Assembly: GCA_008638375.1 (NCBI GenBank)
Contig: VIRR01000561.1
Location: 254,001-318,000, forward strand
Length of the DNA stretch: 64,000 nt
DNA from: Nyssa sinensis
Taxonomy: Eukaryota; Streptophyta; Magnoliopsida; Cornales; Nyssaceae
Direction: 5' to 3'
Shown here: one piece after another, positions 47,796-60,005 of the stretch
Layout of the letters: each line of letters starts with the position of its first letter
Numbering within the stretch: the stretch's first letter is position 1
The notes under the pieces: model-generated
Databases searched by the model: none
The model's input: the letters and a program-made list of their open reading frames with translations, nothing else
Told to the model about the DNA's origin: nothing
Program-made: the position numbers and the translations under genes

Positions 47796-48815
47796 GAGGA
47801 TGAGACTGATGTAAAACAAGTGACGGAGGCTTTTGAAGCACAATGGGAACGTTTCAAGTCTCATTCCAAAAAAAAGTAAAGTACTAGTAAAGGCAGAGTT
47901 GGTCAATCACTTTTTGAAAATGGAGACCCTATCTTAACCCAAAACAGCGAGACGAACAATACTCATCGCTCTGCCATGACTAACACTGCCACGGGGCCAA
48001 ACAAATTTGTTTAGGCCTCCAATTTAACTTTTTTACCATTTTTAGTCATTTTTATTTTTGCAATTACTTTGTTCAGGAAAGTCCATATTAACTTCTTCTT
48101 ACGGCTATAGTTCCCTAGTTTGATATGGTTTCTAGTTTTCTAAAAAGCTCCAATTTTTATTAATTTTGAATTGTTCCCTCTTTTTTGCAATTATAATAGT
48201 TTCCTAACTGTAATAGTACTAGTATAAGGAATTAGTAGATTCCTATTCAGATTAATAGTAATTTTAGTTTGTATATATAATGTAATTCAATCTTTATTAT
48301 TTAGATTACTAATAATATATTTATGTTTAGAAATTTAAGATTTGTTCTCTTTGGGTGAGGAAATCCTATTGGTTCTTGGTTACTAAGAAATTCAACGTGT
48401 TTGATTTTCGTTCACGTTCTGCATTGCGTTAAATTAGCTAGGAATAATTTGAACTAGCTAGTAAACTAATTGTTTTATTAGATATAAACTTTAATACCAT
48501 ATTTCAAATATTATATAGCAAAATATTGTTCAATTAATACTAATCAAGAATAATACCAAGCACAATAAAGAGAGAGGCATAACACATAGTCATACGTAAG
48601 AAATCTTCACGAGAAAGAAAACCCATACTTGCAAGAAAACCCATTATGAATCTAACTTAGTATAAAAATACACCAAACCATAACTAAACTAACCTAACTA
48701 CAGTTTGTCATAGTATTTTGTAATTAGTCAACGTCAACGGTTCTTTCAGTTGTGATGTTCCATACAACCAATTGTGATTCCAAAAATGATCTATTTGGAG
48801 ATTTGTAAATGTCAA
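47796..48815 (+). other. Sequence after the dead integrase, partly LTR-like
   Basis: An acidic/basic polyprotein tail (broken) is followed by AT-rich sequence with words such as CTTTGGGTGAGGAAATCC that may be a decayed 3' untranslated region and LTR. No matching copy or clear ends were seen. Confidence 0.35.
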
Positions 48816-48905
48816 CTGATTTAAGTAAGGGAGATTTAGTAATTTAAGCTATATATCTATTTGGAGTTTTTCTCACTCCTGATAACCCCTAAAATTTTTA
48901 ACCAC
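48816..48905. repeat. Dispersed repeat, copy 1 (second copy at 49708-49800)
   Basis: AAGTAAGGGAGATTTAGTAA, then CTCACTCCTGATAACCCCTA, occurs again at 49708-49800 as AAGTAAGAGAGATTTAGTAA, then CTCACTCCTTATAACCCCTT. Each copy is followed at varying distance by ACTATCTCCACCATCACA. It is probably a MITE fragment of unknown class. Confidence 0.5.
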
Positions 48906-50849
48906 TATCTCCACCATCACATGTACACATAATTATTAAATGCATGGACATTAACTTGATAAAGGAATTGAGTCAATGCGTTACCGATTGATTCAGTATC
49001 GAATCAATCATATTATTAAATATTTTAAAAATATTTTAAAACATTAAGTATATATTCTAAAGTATATCCTAGAATAAATTAAAATTATAAATAATAAAAT
49101 ATGAATGTAATATATTAAATAATATATTATTGTATTATCATACTTAATAAATTGATATTGAAAAAAAAATTCTAATATTATATGGATTCCTATATTGTCA
49201 TTCCTTATTTTAATTTCCAAGTTATAGTTAAAGTATCAAATTTATTATTAAAATTCAAGTTAAATATTACATGAGCATGATAATAAAAAGTGAAAACACC
49301 TAATGCATATTTTAAATATATTTTAAAGATATTTTATTATCATTTACAAGGATAAATCATTTAAAATTTTAGTTATTAATTTATTTTTTTTTGTAATTAT
49401 TTACAATCTAATTGATTCACACAAACCTGTTCGGTTCACAAGATCAACCATAAAACTAGTCGGATTAATTAGTTTTTACTTATTTACATCCTTAAGTAGT
49501 CCAATCAAAAAATCGGATTGGTCTAATCTCTGATTCATCGGATTGACCTATCGGATCAGACTAGATTTAATAACACTAAATGCATAATAGTAGGCTAGCC
49601 TGAAGCCATACTTAGAAATAGGCTTAGCTTAACTTGAAAAAATTTTACACCAAATATTATATTCGAGCTAAAGTTAGACTATATTCGAGCTAAATTTTAC
49701 ACCAGAGGTTAAATGTCAAGTAAGAGAGATTTAGTAATTTACGCCATATTTATCTAGGGTGAAGCTATTCTCACTCCTTATAACCCCTTAAATTGTTACT
49801 CACACTCCCACTCACATCTCTTTAAATTGGAGTGTGAATAACATAAAATGGAGATTTAGCAATTTGGAGTCATTGGCCTAGCACCATGTAAATCCGTCAC
49901 TATCTCCACCATCACAGGCATAATAGTAGGCCTTTCTCAACAATCCACCAAATATTGATATTGAACACAATTTGTAGACTTTTAGGATCCTTAAGTGATA
50001 TTGAACCAGATTTTTATATTCTCTGCATTGTATTAAAATTGGATTTTAGACAAACATTGAAGAGAAAGAGAAATAGATGGAACATCTAAATAAAACTTTA
50101 GAACTTATGTTATTTACTACTGGTTTGCAAAAGGATCATTGCCATTTCGAACTCAGAAATTATTTACCTTTTGTATTGCTCAACACTGAATATTAATTGC
50201 ATGTGCTTGGCATTGCCTCTGTCATTTCCTACGTCCTGCCAAAATCACCAAATTAAAACAAATACCTGGAAACCAGCAAGCAAGTAATGGTGTTTGGAAT
50301 AGACTTTCAATCTCTACGAAAATAGATTCACAAGGAGAGCAAGTAAATAATTTCAAAGATAAAATTTAAAGATCAAACTCAAATGCACATAACTTGGTTG
50401 AATCCCTTGTTTGACCCTCGTGGATTTTGAATTTTAATTATAACTAGATACTGGTAATGGTCGTAGTGACGTGGACACAGGGGATGAAATAGGTGTAAAG
50501 TAACAAATGCAACTACCGAGAACATGAATTTTTTCTCAATACCCAAAAATTGTACCATTATGCATGTCTTAATTACATAATAATTATATATATTTGGGTT
50601 TTTTTAGTGATTTTTAATAAATTTTATGTAATTTATATAGATGATTTTATATAACTAATGAATTTCATATTGAATTTTATGTTGCTGGCAACAAAAGAAG
50701 TGTAGTAATTGTTATTTTTCAATACTGTATATAAATTTACTTAAACATGAAAATAAATTAAATATATAAAAATTAGGCTCTAAATCATAATATTGAAGCA
50801 TTTTAAATGTTAAATGACTAGTATTGAAGCGTTTTCGATGTCAAGTGCT
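48906..50849. other. Intergenic sequence with second copy of the dispersed repeat
   Basis: No gene seen. It includes the second copy of the repeat at 49708-49800. It also includes a stretch at 50161-50280 that matches the fragment at 9495-9600 and lies about 570 bases beyond the last candidate exon of the NBS-LRR gene, so may be part of its 3' flank. Confidence 0.45.
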
Positions 50850-51071
50850 TTACACTTCTTCCCCCGCTTCCATGTAGAATCTTTCAAATTCGAATGGTGG
50901 ATCTACGTCCTCCCCACCCTACAACAAAGAATAAACCAGAAATAAGTGAATTGGAAAACATGGGTCACCCTGATTCATGTAATGTTCTGTTTTTTGCCAT
51001 CGGTATATTTCATTTTGTTTCTTTCCTTCTTCAATAGCATCCGACAATGCACCCATAATTGCTCCGGCCTT
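50850..51071 (-). other. Candidate 3' exons of the NBS-LRR gene
   Basis: On the minus strand TTTGCTTCTGGTTGTAG at 51072 is a good acceptor. The next 103 bases (51071-50969) read KAGAIMGALSDAIEEGKK then QNEIYRWQKTEHYMNQ in the frame left by a donor (GTATGC) at 51540, then meet a GTGACC donor at 50968. A second acceptor (TTTGTTGTAG) at 50919 opens 69 bases that read GGEDVDPPFEFERFYMEAGE then EV and TAA at 50850. The last junction is one base out of phase; in phase it would give a short GWGG... end instead. The coding quality suggests real exons, but splicing is unproven. Confidence 0.45.
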
Positions 51072-51516
51072 CTACAACCAGAAGCAAAGACAGTTGCTTA
51101 AGCACCAAACTGTCCCCTCACACTACTAAAATAACCAGAGAATTTTTTTTTAAGGTTTTGAAACAAAAAATGAACTCAAAAACAAAACAGGGCTGCTTTT
51201 GGAGGTAAATGAAAAAAAAAAAATATTTATCATTTCTAATGGAGTGCAAAGCATATAATCCAATGGGATAGTTGCATAGAAATATATGTAGAAAGCTGGG
51301 TAATAAGTATTTAACTTTTCTTTTCCTTCCATGAAAAGAACACGAAAATGGAATCAATATGATTCGTGAAATGCATTCATGATTGAACTGGCATTTTTCT
51401 AACTTAAGCATCGTTATGTTTTCTCAAATTGATAAATTAATTAGAGAAAAAAAAATCTTCTTTTTGAGAGAACAGATGATAAAGAAAAGGGGGTTGCTAA
51501 GCATTTCGTTGAACAG

Positions 51517-54500
51517 TTATGAAAGCATCAGAAAGCATACCACAACATCTGAAAATGAGGCTTGAAAAACATATTTCGCTTGTGGATTATCCCATTCCAA
51601 CAAATCCCACCACTCTTTTTGTCCTCTGATTTTTATGAGAGATGAAAGTTGGGTCTCTGATGTTCTTCGACTGTCACCCACATTCATAGTAGAGAGGGAA
51701 AGCCTCTTAAGCTTCGCACACCTCAATACCTCAATATTTTGAATAGAAGGACAAACCATTGTCTTTGTCCCCACACATATGCTCTTCAATTCCGGTATAT
51801 TTTGTAAGAACAGAGTCCGTAACTTGGAGAATGTGAGAATAGAATTCCTTTCAGTAGTAATCCCTTCTTCTTCTTCTTCTTCTTCTATAATTATGTGCTC
51901 CATTTGCGAGCAACCATCCACACCAATTAATTCCAGGTTTTGCAGGTGGTACCTCACCAACCAAGCTGTCAACAAATACTTAAGTTTGTCACAACCCCTA
52001 ACAACTAATAGTTTTAGAAAGGAAAAGGTTGCACTTTCGGGGGTTGGTGCTGGTGGTCTCCCTACCATTTCAACTCCATCGTACTTGAACAGGCTTGTTA
52101 AATCTGACAGATTTACAAGAAGCAATATTTTAAGGTTTCTTGGCACTGAGGTAGCCGTGGTGAACGACCATAGGTGCTCTATCCCTTCACTGTTTTCAAT
52201 TTGACATATCTGTAGATCTCTGCAAGCATTTTCCTTGAGAGAAGGTGAAAAATCCAATAAGCTCGTAGGAAGAATACAATCAGCTATCATCAACTGCTGT
52301 GTGTTGGTTGGGAGCACAATACTGTTGTTTACATGACCAAGGCTATTAATAGATACTTCTCTACATCGAAGCACATCATCACCAACTTCCATTTTTCCCA
52401 TCTGAAGACGATAGTGACTCAAACTCTGCCAATCTTTAGTACTGACATAGCTATTGAACTTATTTAGGTTAGAGAAATTCACAGCGAGCATCTCTAGTTG
52501 TCTCAAGCTAATCAATTCTTCGGTCTGAACGTCCATGTCGAAAAGGCCATCAAGTCTGAGGCATTGCAAATGGGAAAGACTCATTAGTAAACCAGTTGGA
52601 ATAGATTGTATTTTGGAGGCACCAAATATAAGAAGGCATTTAAGGTTGACTAATCCGTTCAAACCTTCTGGTAGTGCTCTCACTCCACTTCGGTGTAGAT
52701 CCAATTCCCTTAATTCCTTGAGCTCTGCCAATGAAGGTACATATTCTAAATCATGACAACGACTAAGAAACAATCCTCGGAGACTCTTCAAGTTGGAGAT
52801 TGAATGTGGCAAACGCTTCACTTTTCTCAAATCATGCAGGACCAAAACCCGCAAGCTCTGCATGTACACAAAGAAGGAATCGGGAACCTCTGTAATCCTG
52901 TAGTTATAAACCAATAGAAGCGTGAGAAGTCTGGGGCAGTTAGGTGATATGGAAGGAGAGAGATATTCTTCTATTATTTCGCTTTGTAAGAAGACTCTCT
53001 CAAGATTTTCCGACCACTCTCTCTCATTTGGGATGTGAAAGAGTCGTGGTCCAGATTTCACCATGAAAATAGGAGGGCCATTCTCTTTTGTGATATTAAG
53101 GGCCATATCTCTAATCACATCGTGCATCTTTACACAAAAATAACCTCTGAAGTCCTCATCAGTGCTTTCCAGCAAACAAACATTTTGTAGTTTGTTCAGT
53201 ATAGAATAACCCCTATCATACTGTGCTTGCCTATTTCCCCTATCATCCAGTAACCCCTCAGCTATCCAAAGCACTATCAACACTACCTTTGGGATACTGT
53301 AGTCTTCAGTAAACAATGCACAATACAAGAGACAATGTTGGAGTATTTTATCATTCAAGCGATCATAACTAAACTTCAGGATTTTAAACACTGGATCTTC
53401 CATATCAATGAGCCCCTTAGTAGATTCTCTCAATTCATATAGTGCACTTCGCCAGTCATGAATGTCATCAACACCTCTCATGCTTCTAGCTGTTGTGATG
53501 ATCGCAAGAGGTAAACCAGCGCATTCCATGGCAATAGACCTTGCAATTTCTTCTACATTTTGATCAAGCACTTTGTCATTCCCGACATTCTTTATGAACA
53601 ACTCCCATGCTTCTTCTGTAGAAAGAGGCTCTATCTTGATAGATTGTTGGCACTGCATTCCTCTGCAGACTTCCAATGATCGAGTAGTAATAAGTAGCTT
53701 TCCTTCATCAACTCCAACTGGGATACCTATATCCTCTGGATTAAATACTTTCCACATATCATCTAAAATAACAACAAATCTCTTCCTTCCTCTCAATGCA
53801 TTGAATAGCATAGTTGCCCTTTTCCTTTCGTCACCCTCATTGGAAAGATCTAGCCTTATACATTTTGCAATCTCATTTTGCAGTTTGTGAATGCTCGACT
53901 CCTGTGATACAGTTACCCAATAGAAATGATCTATAGAGCTAGGATTTTTCAAGAGGCGGTTGTGGATATGAGTTGCAATGGTCGTTTTACCCACGCCTCC
54001 CATTCCGTACACTCCAACGCGTGTTATCTCATCATCCAACAAGCATTTCAAAATTTTTTCCAAATTCCTCTCAGCCGTTGTTTGACCCACTAATGGCATT
54101 GTAAGCAATGCCTCTCCTCTTTGATCACGTACGTCAATTAGAAGACCCTCAGGAAATCTACCATGCTCAATAAGCTTAATTACATCATTTATTTTTTCAT
54201 CAACAAGTCTCAAGAATCGTGACCGCCAAAGGTATCTTCTTTTTTTAGCCTTCTGTTCAACCTCTTCCACTTCAGTTAGTTTTGCTTTCACTTCTTGTAA
54301 CCAGTTCTCTACTTCCCTCTTTGGCTTCTTTCCAGGTTCGTACTCTGAATTTTGTAATTCGTTGTTCACATCCTTTTCTTGGCATCCCAATTCTTCCATG
54401 TTTCTTCTTAAAGTTTGCATCTTTTCATCAAGCAGTTTGTTATAATTATACCAATCCCGAATGGATGCCCAACTGCTTTTCAATAGTTGAATGCTTGTAT

Positions 54501-54522
54501 AAATTATATCGATGTACTCCAT
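51517..54522 (-). CDS. CC-NBS-LRR disease resistance protein (RPS2/RPS5 type), intact
   Basis: This is an intracellular immune receptor that senses pathogen effectors directly or through a guarded host protein. The upstream in-frame extension to 54546 starts with TTG, so the ATG at 54522 is chosen, giving 1001 residues. Domains: coiled coil 1-110 with VENWLQEV; P-loop GMGGVGKTT 173-181; kinase-2 FVVILDDMW 249-257; RNBS-B LLITTRS 276-282; GLPLA 336-340; RNBS-D CLLYCALFTED near 397; MHD 466-468 (KMHDVIRDMA); leucine-rich repeats from about 530, with PHSISNLKSLRGLFL and PSLAELKELRELDL. An acidic EEEEEEE run sits at 880-886. All ATPase motifs are intact, so it could be functional. The tail WWDLLEWDNPQAKYVFQ is the family's usual end, after which a splice donor may lead to further exons. 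Confidence 0.96.
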   Translation of the reverse strand: MEYIDIIYTSIQLLKSSWASIRDWYNYNKLLDEKMQTLRRNMEELGCQEKDVNNELQNSEYEPGKKPKREVENWLQEVKAKLTEVEEVEQKAKKRRYLWRSRFLRLVDEKINDVIKLIEHGRFPEGLLIDVRDQRGEALLTMPLVGQTTAERNLEKILKCLLDDEITRVGVYGMGGVGKTTIATHIHNRLLKNPSSIDHFYWVTVSQESSIHKLQNEIAKCIRLDLSNEGDERKRATMLFNALRGRKRFVVILDDMWKVFNPEDIGIPVGVDEGKLLITTRSLEVCRGMQCQQSIKIEPLSTEEAWELFIKNVGNDKVLDQNVEEIARSIAMECAGLPLAIITTARSMRGVDDIHDWRSALYELRESTKGLIDMEDPVFKILKFSYDRLNDKILQHCLLYCALFTEDYSIPKVVLIVLWIAEGLLDDRGNRQAQYDRGYSILNKLQNVCLLESTDEDFRGYFCVKMHDVIRDMALNITKENGPPIFMVKSGPRLFHIPNEREWSENLERVFLQSEIIEEYLSPSISPNCPRLLTLLLVYNYRITEVPDSFFVYMQSLRVLVLHDLRKVKRLPHSISNLKSLRGLFLSRCHDLEYVPSLAELKELRELDLHRSGVRALPEGLNGLVNLKCLLIFGASKIQSIPTGLLMSLSHLQCLRLDGLFDMDVQTEELISLRQLEMLAVNFSNLNKFNSYVSTKDWQSLSHYRLQMGKMEVGDDVLRCREVSINSLGHVNNSIVLPTNTQQLMIADCILPTSLLDFSPSLKENACRDLQICQIENSEGIEHLWSFTTATSVPRNLKILLLVNLSDLTSLFKYDGVEMVGRPPAPTPESATFSFLKLLVVRGCDKLKYLLTAWLVRYHLQNLELIGVDGCSQMEHIIIEEEEEEEGITTERNSILTFSKLRTLFLQNIPELKSICVGTKTMVCPSIQNIEVLRCAKLKRLSLSTMNVGDSRRTSETQLSSLIKIRGQKEWWDLLEWDNPQAKYVFQASFSDVVVCFLMLS

Positions 54523-55434
54523 GGCCAAACATAGCCTAATTCCCAATATATATGTAAGTTAGTTTATAAAAAAAAAAAATTGAATTAATTATTAAAAAAA
54601 GAATAAGATAACCCTCCTAAAATAACATGTTAGCTTTTTAATAATAAATTAATGAGAATGATAGATAACTAAGTTTCCGTTTCAATAAGGAAACTAAATA
54701 TAGAATTTCAGAAAGACTAAATATTGAATTCATTATTAGAAATTTTAATTCTATTAAAATCGCAATACTATAGAATTAAAAAATTAATAAAAAATTACCC
54801 AATTATAAAAATATGCTCCTGTTTCGGCTGAAATAAAAAATAAAAAATATTACCATTGATAAGGTTGAATTTAATATTTAATTATACTATTTTCAACAAA
54901 AAAAGAATAACTTTCAGACTTCTATTAAAACGAACAATTTTAGACGATAGAATTCAAGTTAATTAGAATATCTTATGATAATAAAACTCTACCAAACTTC
55001 ATTTTTATTCACATCCATTAAAATCTCCTAATTTTTCTTCTTCAATTGCTGAAACAGAACACTCTACCAAACTTTTTTTTATCTTACAGCACGTCCAAAA
55101 TATATTTTTTTAACCATTAAAATAATATTTTCTGAAGCACAAATCTATAATAAGGTGTTAATAGTTCAACCTTAAATTTTAAATTTTTAATATGCCAGAT
55201 ATGATTTCGATGTATAAAGACTACAAAAAGGTACAACATCAGATATCGGTATTAATATCAAAAAATAAAATAAAAAATACCATCCTATTTTTTTCACTTT
55301 CCCGAATTTAAATTGTTGTGCATTAGTTCAAAATTTTCTCCTAATTTTTTTTAAAATATAAATTAAACTTAAAACGAATATAGTATTATATTATCTCACA
55401 AAATAGTAAATTATTAGGAAAATAATAGTGCTAG

Positions 55435-55467
<33 letters not shown>

Positions 55468-57975
55468 TAGGTAGATGCGGATATACATAAATATGTTTGT
55501 GTGAGTATACATACATTTTGAAGGCAATAACTGTCACATTAAATAGTATTAAAAAAAAAAAGTAACGTTATGTTCACCGAATTGATTTACTGAAATAATT
55601 TATCGGATGACATTATTTATTATAATTCAGTTTTAAAATTTAAATAAAAAGACAAAATACATCAATTAATTTCAAAAATATCATTGAAATATCATACAGT
55701 AAACCAAACAAGTATAAAGCATTTTATCTATAAAAATAATACCTCTAAATATAAAAATAAATAAATGCTTTTGTTTGACAAAATTTTGACGCGTAACACA
55801 CGTACTTAAAATAGTAACTATAAAAGCGACAAATAGATAAAATCATTTCAAAGCAGAGAATTTGGATTTGAGTCATAACAATGTATTTAAGAACCTTTGC
55901 AATCCTGCGTAAATAATTTTAGTCACTAAGTTATACCTATACATTTATGCAAGGATTAAATGTGTATATATATATATATATATATAAAAAAAAAAAGGAC
56001 AGAAAAACCTCTCATAATATGTAAAGTTGTCGTAGTCTTCCTCGAGTTTATATTTGTAAGATTTTTTATTTTGTGCACAAAATAATGAGCTATTTGGTAT
56101 CTATAAGATTTGTGCGGATCGTGATAATTATAATTACAGTCTATATGCGATTAAAACTTTTATCCGATATAGCTAGTTTGGACCAACCTAAATAATATCA
56201 CCTAAATCTTATAGTTATCATATTAGTTGTGGTCTTGTGATATAAAAATGTGTATTAGTAAAGTGTAATCAATCTATCTATGTATACTTTCTCAAATTAT
56301 TATCAAGTAAGGTTTTGAGTGACGCTCGTCTTCAGTTTTGGATCATGAAAATATATAGGTGACTTGATCTTGTAACTATCTTATTTGACGAGTCGGATCT
56401 CTTTCAGCATTTCGAGGATGTCCGAGATGTTTTAAGAAAGTTCGTAATACAAGTCATCTCTTCCGCTTCCCTATTTTTTATCCGAAGAGGTAACCGAGTT
56501 GACACACGTTTAGGTTTTTTTGTGTTTCCTTAAATGATATCAAAGCCATAAACCTGTGCTCGCTAATATGTGTGCTGTATGCATTGTATATTCATTAAGA
56601 GAGAAAATCATGCGTTAAACTCACATGGCTGATTTTCAAAAGACCATTATAAGAACACATTTTAAACAATCTACCACGGTAGATATGTTCTTTGGTGCCA
56701 AAAGGTCGCCCATTAAATTTCATGACAATTCACTGTCGAATCTGTGAGACACCTCAGTTTAAAGTTATGATTTTTCAAAAAAAATACAACTTTAATACGA
56801 ATCTTTGAATTATAATTCGATCTGCAAAACTTTAATTATTGTGTAAAAAATTTATTTCGATGTATTATTTGTTCCAAAGCTTTCCAACAATATATGGCAC
56901 ACAATTTCTCGTCAAAAAATGAGTGAGATATAAAATCTCAAAGTTTGACTACAATTATGGTCAAACATTATTTTTGAAAAAAAAAAAAATTGCATAGGTA
57001 TGCAACAACCACTCTCAATGGGGCACATGAGAGTGTGTGTATCATCTTCTGGGACTTTTGTTTTGACACATCTGGAGAGTGTGTCATTCTCACAATTTTG
57101 GGCTTTTATTTGTATTTTTGTAATGTTCGGGCCTTGGAAAGTATTTTAAATTAATTTTTTATTACAACAAAATGTGAATTTTTTGTTCGAATTATTTTAA
57201 AAAACAATTAGAGTGTCATATTATTGGTTAAAATTACAAACAAGTGTTTAGTACATTGTTAGAGGTTCAAGATATTTTTTGCTGGATTTGTTTTACTTAT
57301 TGTTGATATTTCTGGGAATTTAAAAAAAAAAATTATCCCAAAAATTGGTTAAAAATTTCAGAAAATTTATGAAAGCTTGTGGAGAATTAGAATTCAAATT
57401 GACAAGCAATAAGAAGATATTCTGGCTGGAAAACTGGTAGTAATTCACAAGATAGTGGCAAGTTCATTTAGTGAGTATTCGAGTTTTGTGGACTTGTGTT
57501 GTAATTTAGTTTGATTAATGAATTCTTTTGTAACAATCAGTTTTTATTCCTAAAAAGGGTTTTTCACTTCAAATCAATTGTCCTTGCACATTTACTTTAT
57601 TCTATTTAATTTTGTTTATTATTATTGGCTTGATAAAATGAATTCGTTAATTTTCTAGTTACTTCACAAGAGTGGATGCTAGAGAATTATTAGAGTAGTT
57701 TTGAATTGTAAAATTTCTATTAACATGAATTCATAATTTTGCATATCATTATTGGCTTGAGAAATTAAATTTTGTTATGCAAAACATTTTCTAATGCAAT
57801 ATGCAAAGTCAACAAAACAAATATATAAAGATTGCAATAAAAATGGAGACAAATGTAGTAACAATGTAATCTATGGAATCAAAGAAATCTAAAGTACACA
57901 TAAAATCAGATTCAAAGAGATATACGTGACCCTTGAACTATACACGTTGCATGGGCCTCTTATCAGCAGCCACAC
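54523..57975. other. Upstream region of the NBS-LRR gene and AT-rich spacer
   Basis: No gene recognised. The promoter of the NBS-LRR gene must lie at the left end, but no convincing TATA box was chosen among the many AT-rich stretches. (TA)n tracts occur at 55437-55466 and 55966-55985. Confidence 0.45.

Positions 57976-58040
<65 letters not shown>
57976..58040. repeat. (TA)n(GA)n compound microsatellite
   Basis: About 12 TA units pass directly into about 17 GA units. The open frame running through it is incidental. Confidence 0.95.
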
Positions 58041-58042
<2 letters not shown>

Positions 58043-59389
58043 CATTGGTAGCAAAATCAGTATTGTGCTACGTACTATTGTCCACAAAATTTCGAGACAA
58101 TTTTTCAGCCCTTATGATTTCTCCAATTATTTGACTAAACATTTTTATTTCAAGAAATTTAGGGGATTTAAATCTCACATGTTACCTCTACAATGCAAGT
58201 TAGTAAACGTCTGAAAAATAATGAACATTAAACTTGCCTTACTAAGAAAAAAGTGAAGTGTTCGCTTGTGATGCAGAAAGTCCTATACTAGAAAATTTTT
58301 GAAGTAATTTAAGATAAAAGTACAGACACAGAAGAAGAAAAAGAAGACAACAAATACTAGTAAAGTAGTATAGTATAGTATAGAGCAACACCCTTAATAG
58401 GGACACTGCTTTTCTTCTTAATGAGGTGGTACAAAGTTAAAAATTGCCACTCCTAGCACTTGTGATATTTTCTATCAGCCCCTAACTGGCAAGCTCTTTC
58501 ATTGAAACTATGGTCTGCTTACTCAATTTTTCAAACTATGTACATGGATGTATTTCTTCACTGTTAAAGTATAAGAAGATTATGTAAAAATGGGGCAAAC
58601 TATAGGGAGTGTCTGTGCCATTTATTCTTTAATTTTTAGGAAAAAAGTACACACAACATGAATTCCCATGGCCAAATTATAAGTGAATTTAACAGTTTCA
58701 AAAAATTTCACTTAATTTGTCACGAAAAAAAAAAAAAATGAGGATTGACTAATGGATCCCTCATAAAGTACTTATTTAATACAAGGTCTAACCCCAAAAT
58801 AATTCACAAATATATTTCTAAATTTTTTATTGACAAAAATATCTTTTAGTGTAAAAATTTAAAAAACAAGCCTGACGCACTCCCATGCCACATCATCGCC
58901 CAACTTTTCTATAAATTTCAAATTTAAATAACTCTCAATCCCTCTCTTTTATTAATGCCTCCTAAAGTTGTCATATGAATTAATTTAGCAATTTTATATT
59001 TGAATAGAGTTTTGGCACAAAAACTAACGATAATTACTTATTCGGGATTCATATACCATCGAAAATCCTTTCAAAGCACTTTTACTCTACTTTTCAAGTC
59101 AATTATTTTTCAAACAGTCTTAATTGTTACGTATAAAAAACGTAAAAAGAAAGTAATATTAAAAATTCTTGGACGATATCTTCCAATGGAGATTTGAACC
59201 AAAAAATCTAAAATGAAAAAGAAAGAATTATATAAATATATCTCCATGTTTATATATCTATTATTTTCTTCTTGTTCAGATGCCAAATATTTAAATTTAA
59301 GCCTTTAACCATGCTTTTTTTGTTCTCACTAAATCAACAATTGAAGAGACAAAATAAAATTAATAAATAAAATTAAGGAAAAAAAATTA
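58041..59389. other. Intergenic sequence
   Basis: No gene recognised; AT-rich with short homopolymers. A 65-codon frame at 59000-59197 shows no domain. Confidence 0.45.
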
Positions 59390-60005
59390 TCAAAATTTAC
59401 TGTTGAAATCCTAGATCGCGTAAGTGTGACATGATAGTACATCAAGAGGGTGTAACTCAATTACAAAAAAATAATAAGAGTAGTACTGACCCTGAGATTG
59501 CAAGAGCCTGACTTGAGAGCAAAAGACTGTGTGTAATCTTTGGCACACAACCTCCAAGGATATGGGAAATTATCAAAATTTAGTGTTGAAATCCTAGATC
59601 ACGTAAGCGTGAAATAATAGAACAGCAAGAGGGTGTAACTAAATTACAGGAAAATAATAAAAATTGTACTGACCGTGAAATTGAAAGAGCCTGATTTGAG
59701 AGGAAACACAACCTCCAAAGATCCGAGAAATTATCAAAATTTAGTGTTGAAATCCTAAATCACCTAAGTGTGAAATGATAGTACATCAAGAGGGTGTAAC
59801 TAAATTACAAGAAAATAATAAAAATAGTACTGACTGCGAAATTGCAAAAGCCTGATTCGAGAGCAAAAGATTATGAGATTATGTGTAGTCTTTGGCACAC
59901 AACCTCCAAAGATCTGAAAAATTGTCAAAATTTAGTGTTGAAATCCTAGATCACGTAAGTATGAAATGATAGTACATCAAGAAGATATAACTAAATTACA
60001 AGAAG
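59390..60005. repeat. Tandem repeat, 161-191-bp unit, 3.5 copies
   Basis: The anchor GTTGAAATCCTAGATC occurs at 59402, 59585, 59746 (with one change) and 59937, giving spacings of 183, 161 and 191. Each full unit has CACGTAAG, ATCAAGAGGGTGTAACT, AATTACA(A/G)GAAAATAAT, TACTGAC, GAGAGCAAAAGA, CTTTGGCACACAACCTCCAA and GATC. The third spacing is short because unit two lacks the 'TGTGTAATC' piece. One dispersed copy lies at 5690-5785. Confidence 0.9.

Noticed and set aside
51779..54539. Open frames of 73-141 codons on + opposite the NBS-LRR gene
   Set aside because: They are complement-strand shadows of a long conserved coding region.
54523..54546. Eight-residue N-terminal extension of the NBS-LRR protein
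   Set aside because: It begins with TTG; the first in-frame ATG is at 54522 and gives the usual length for the family.
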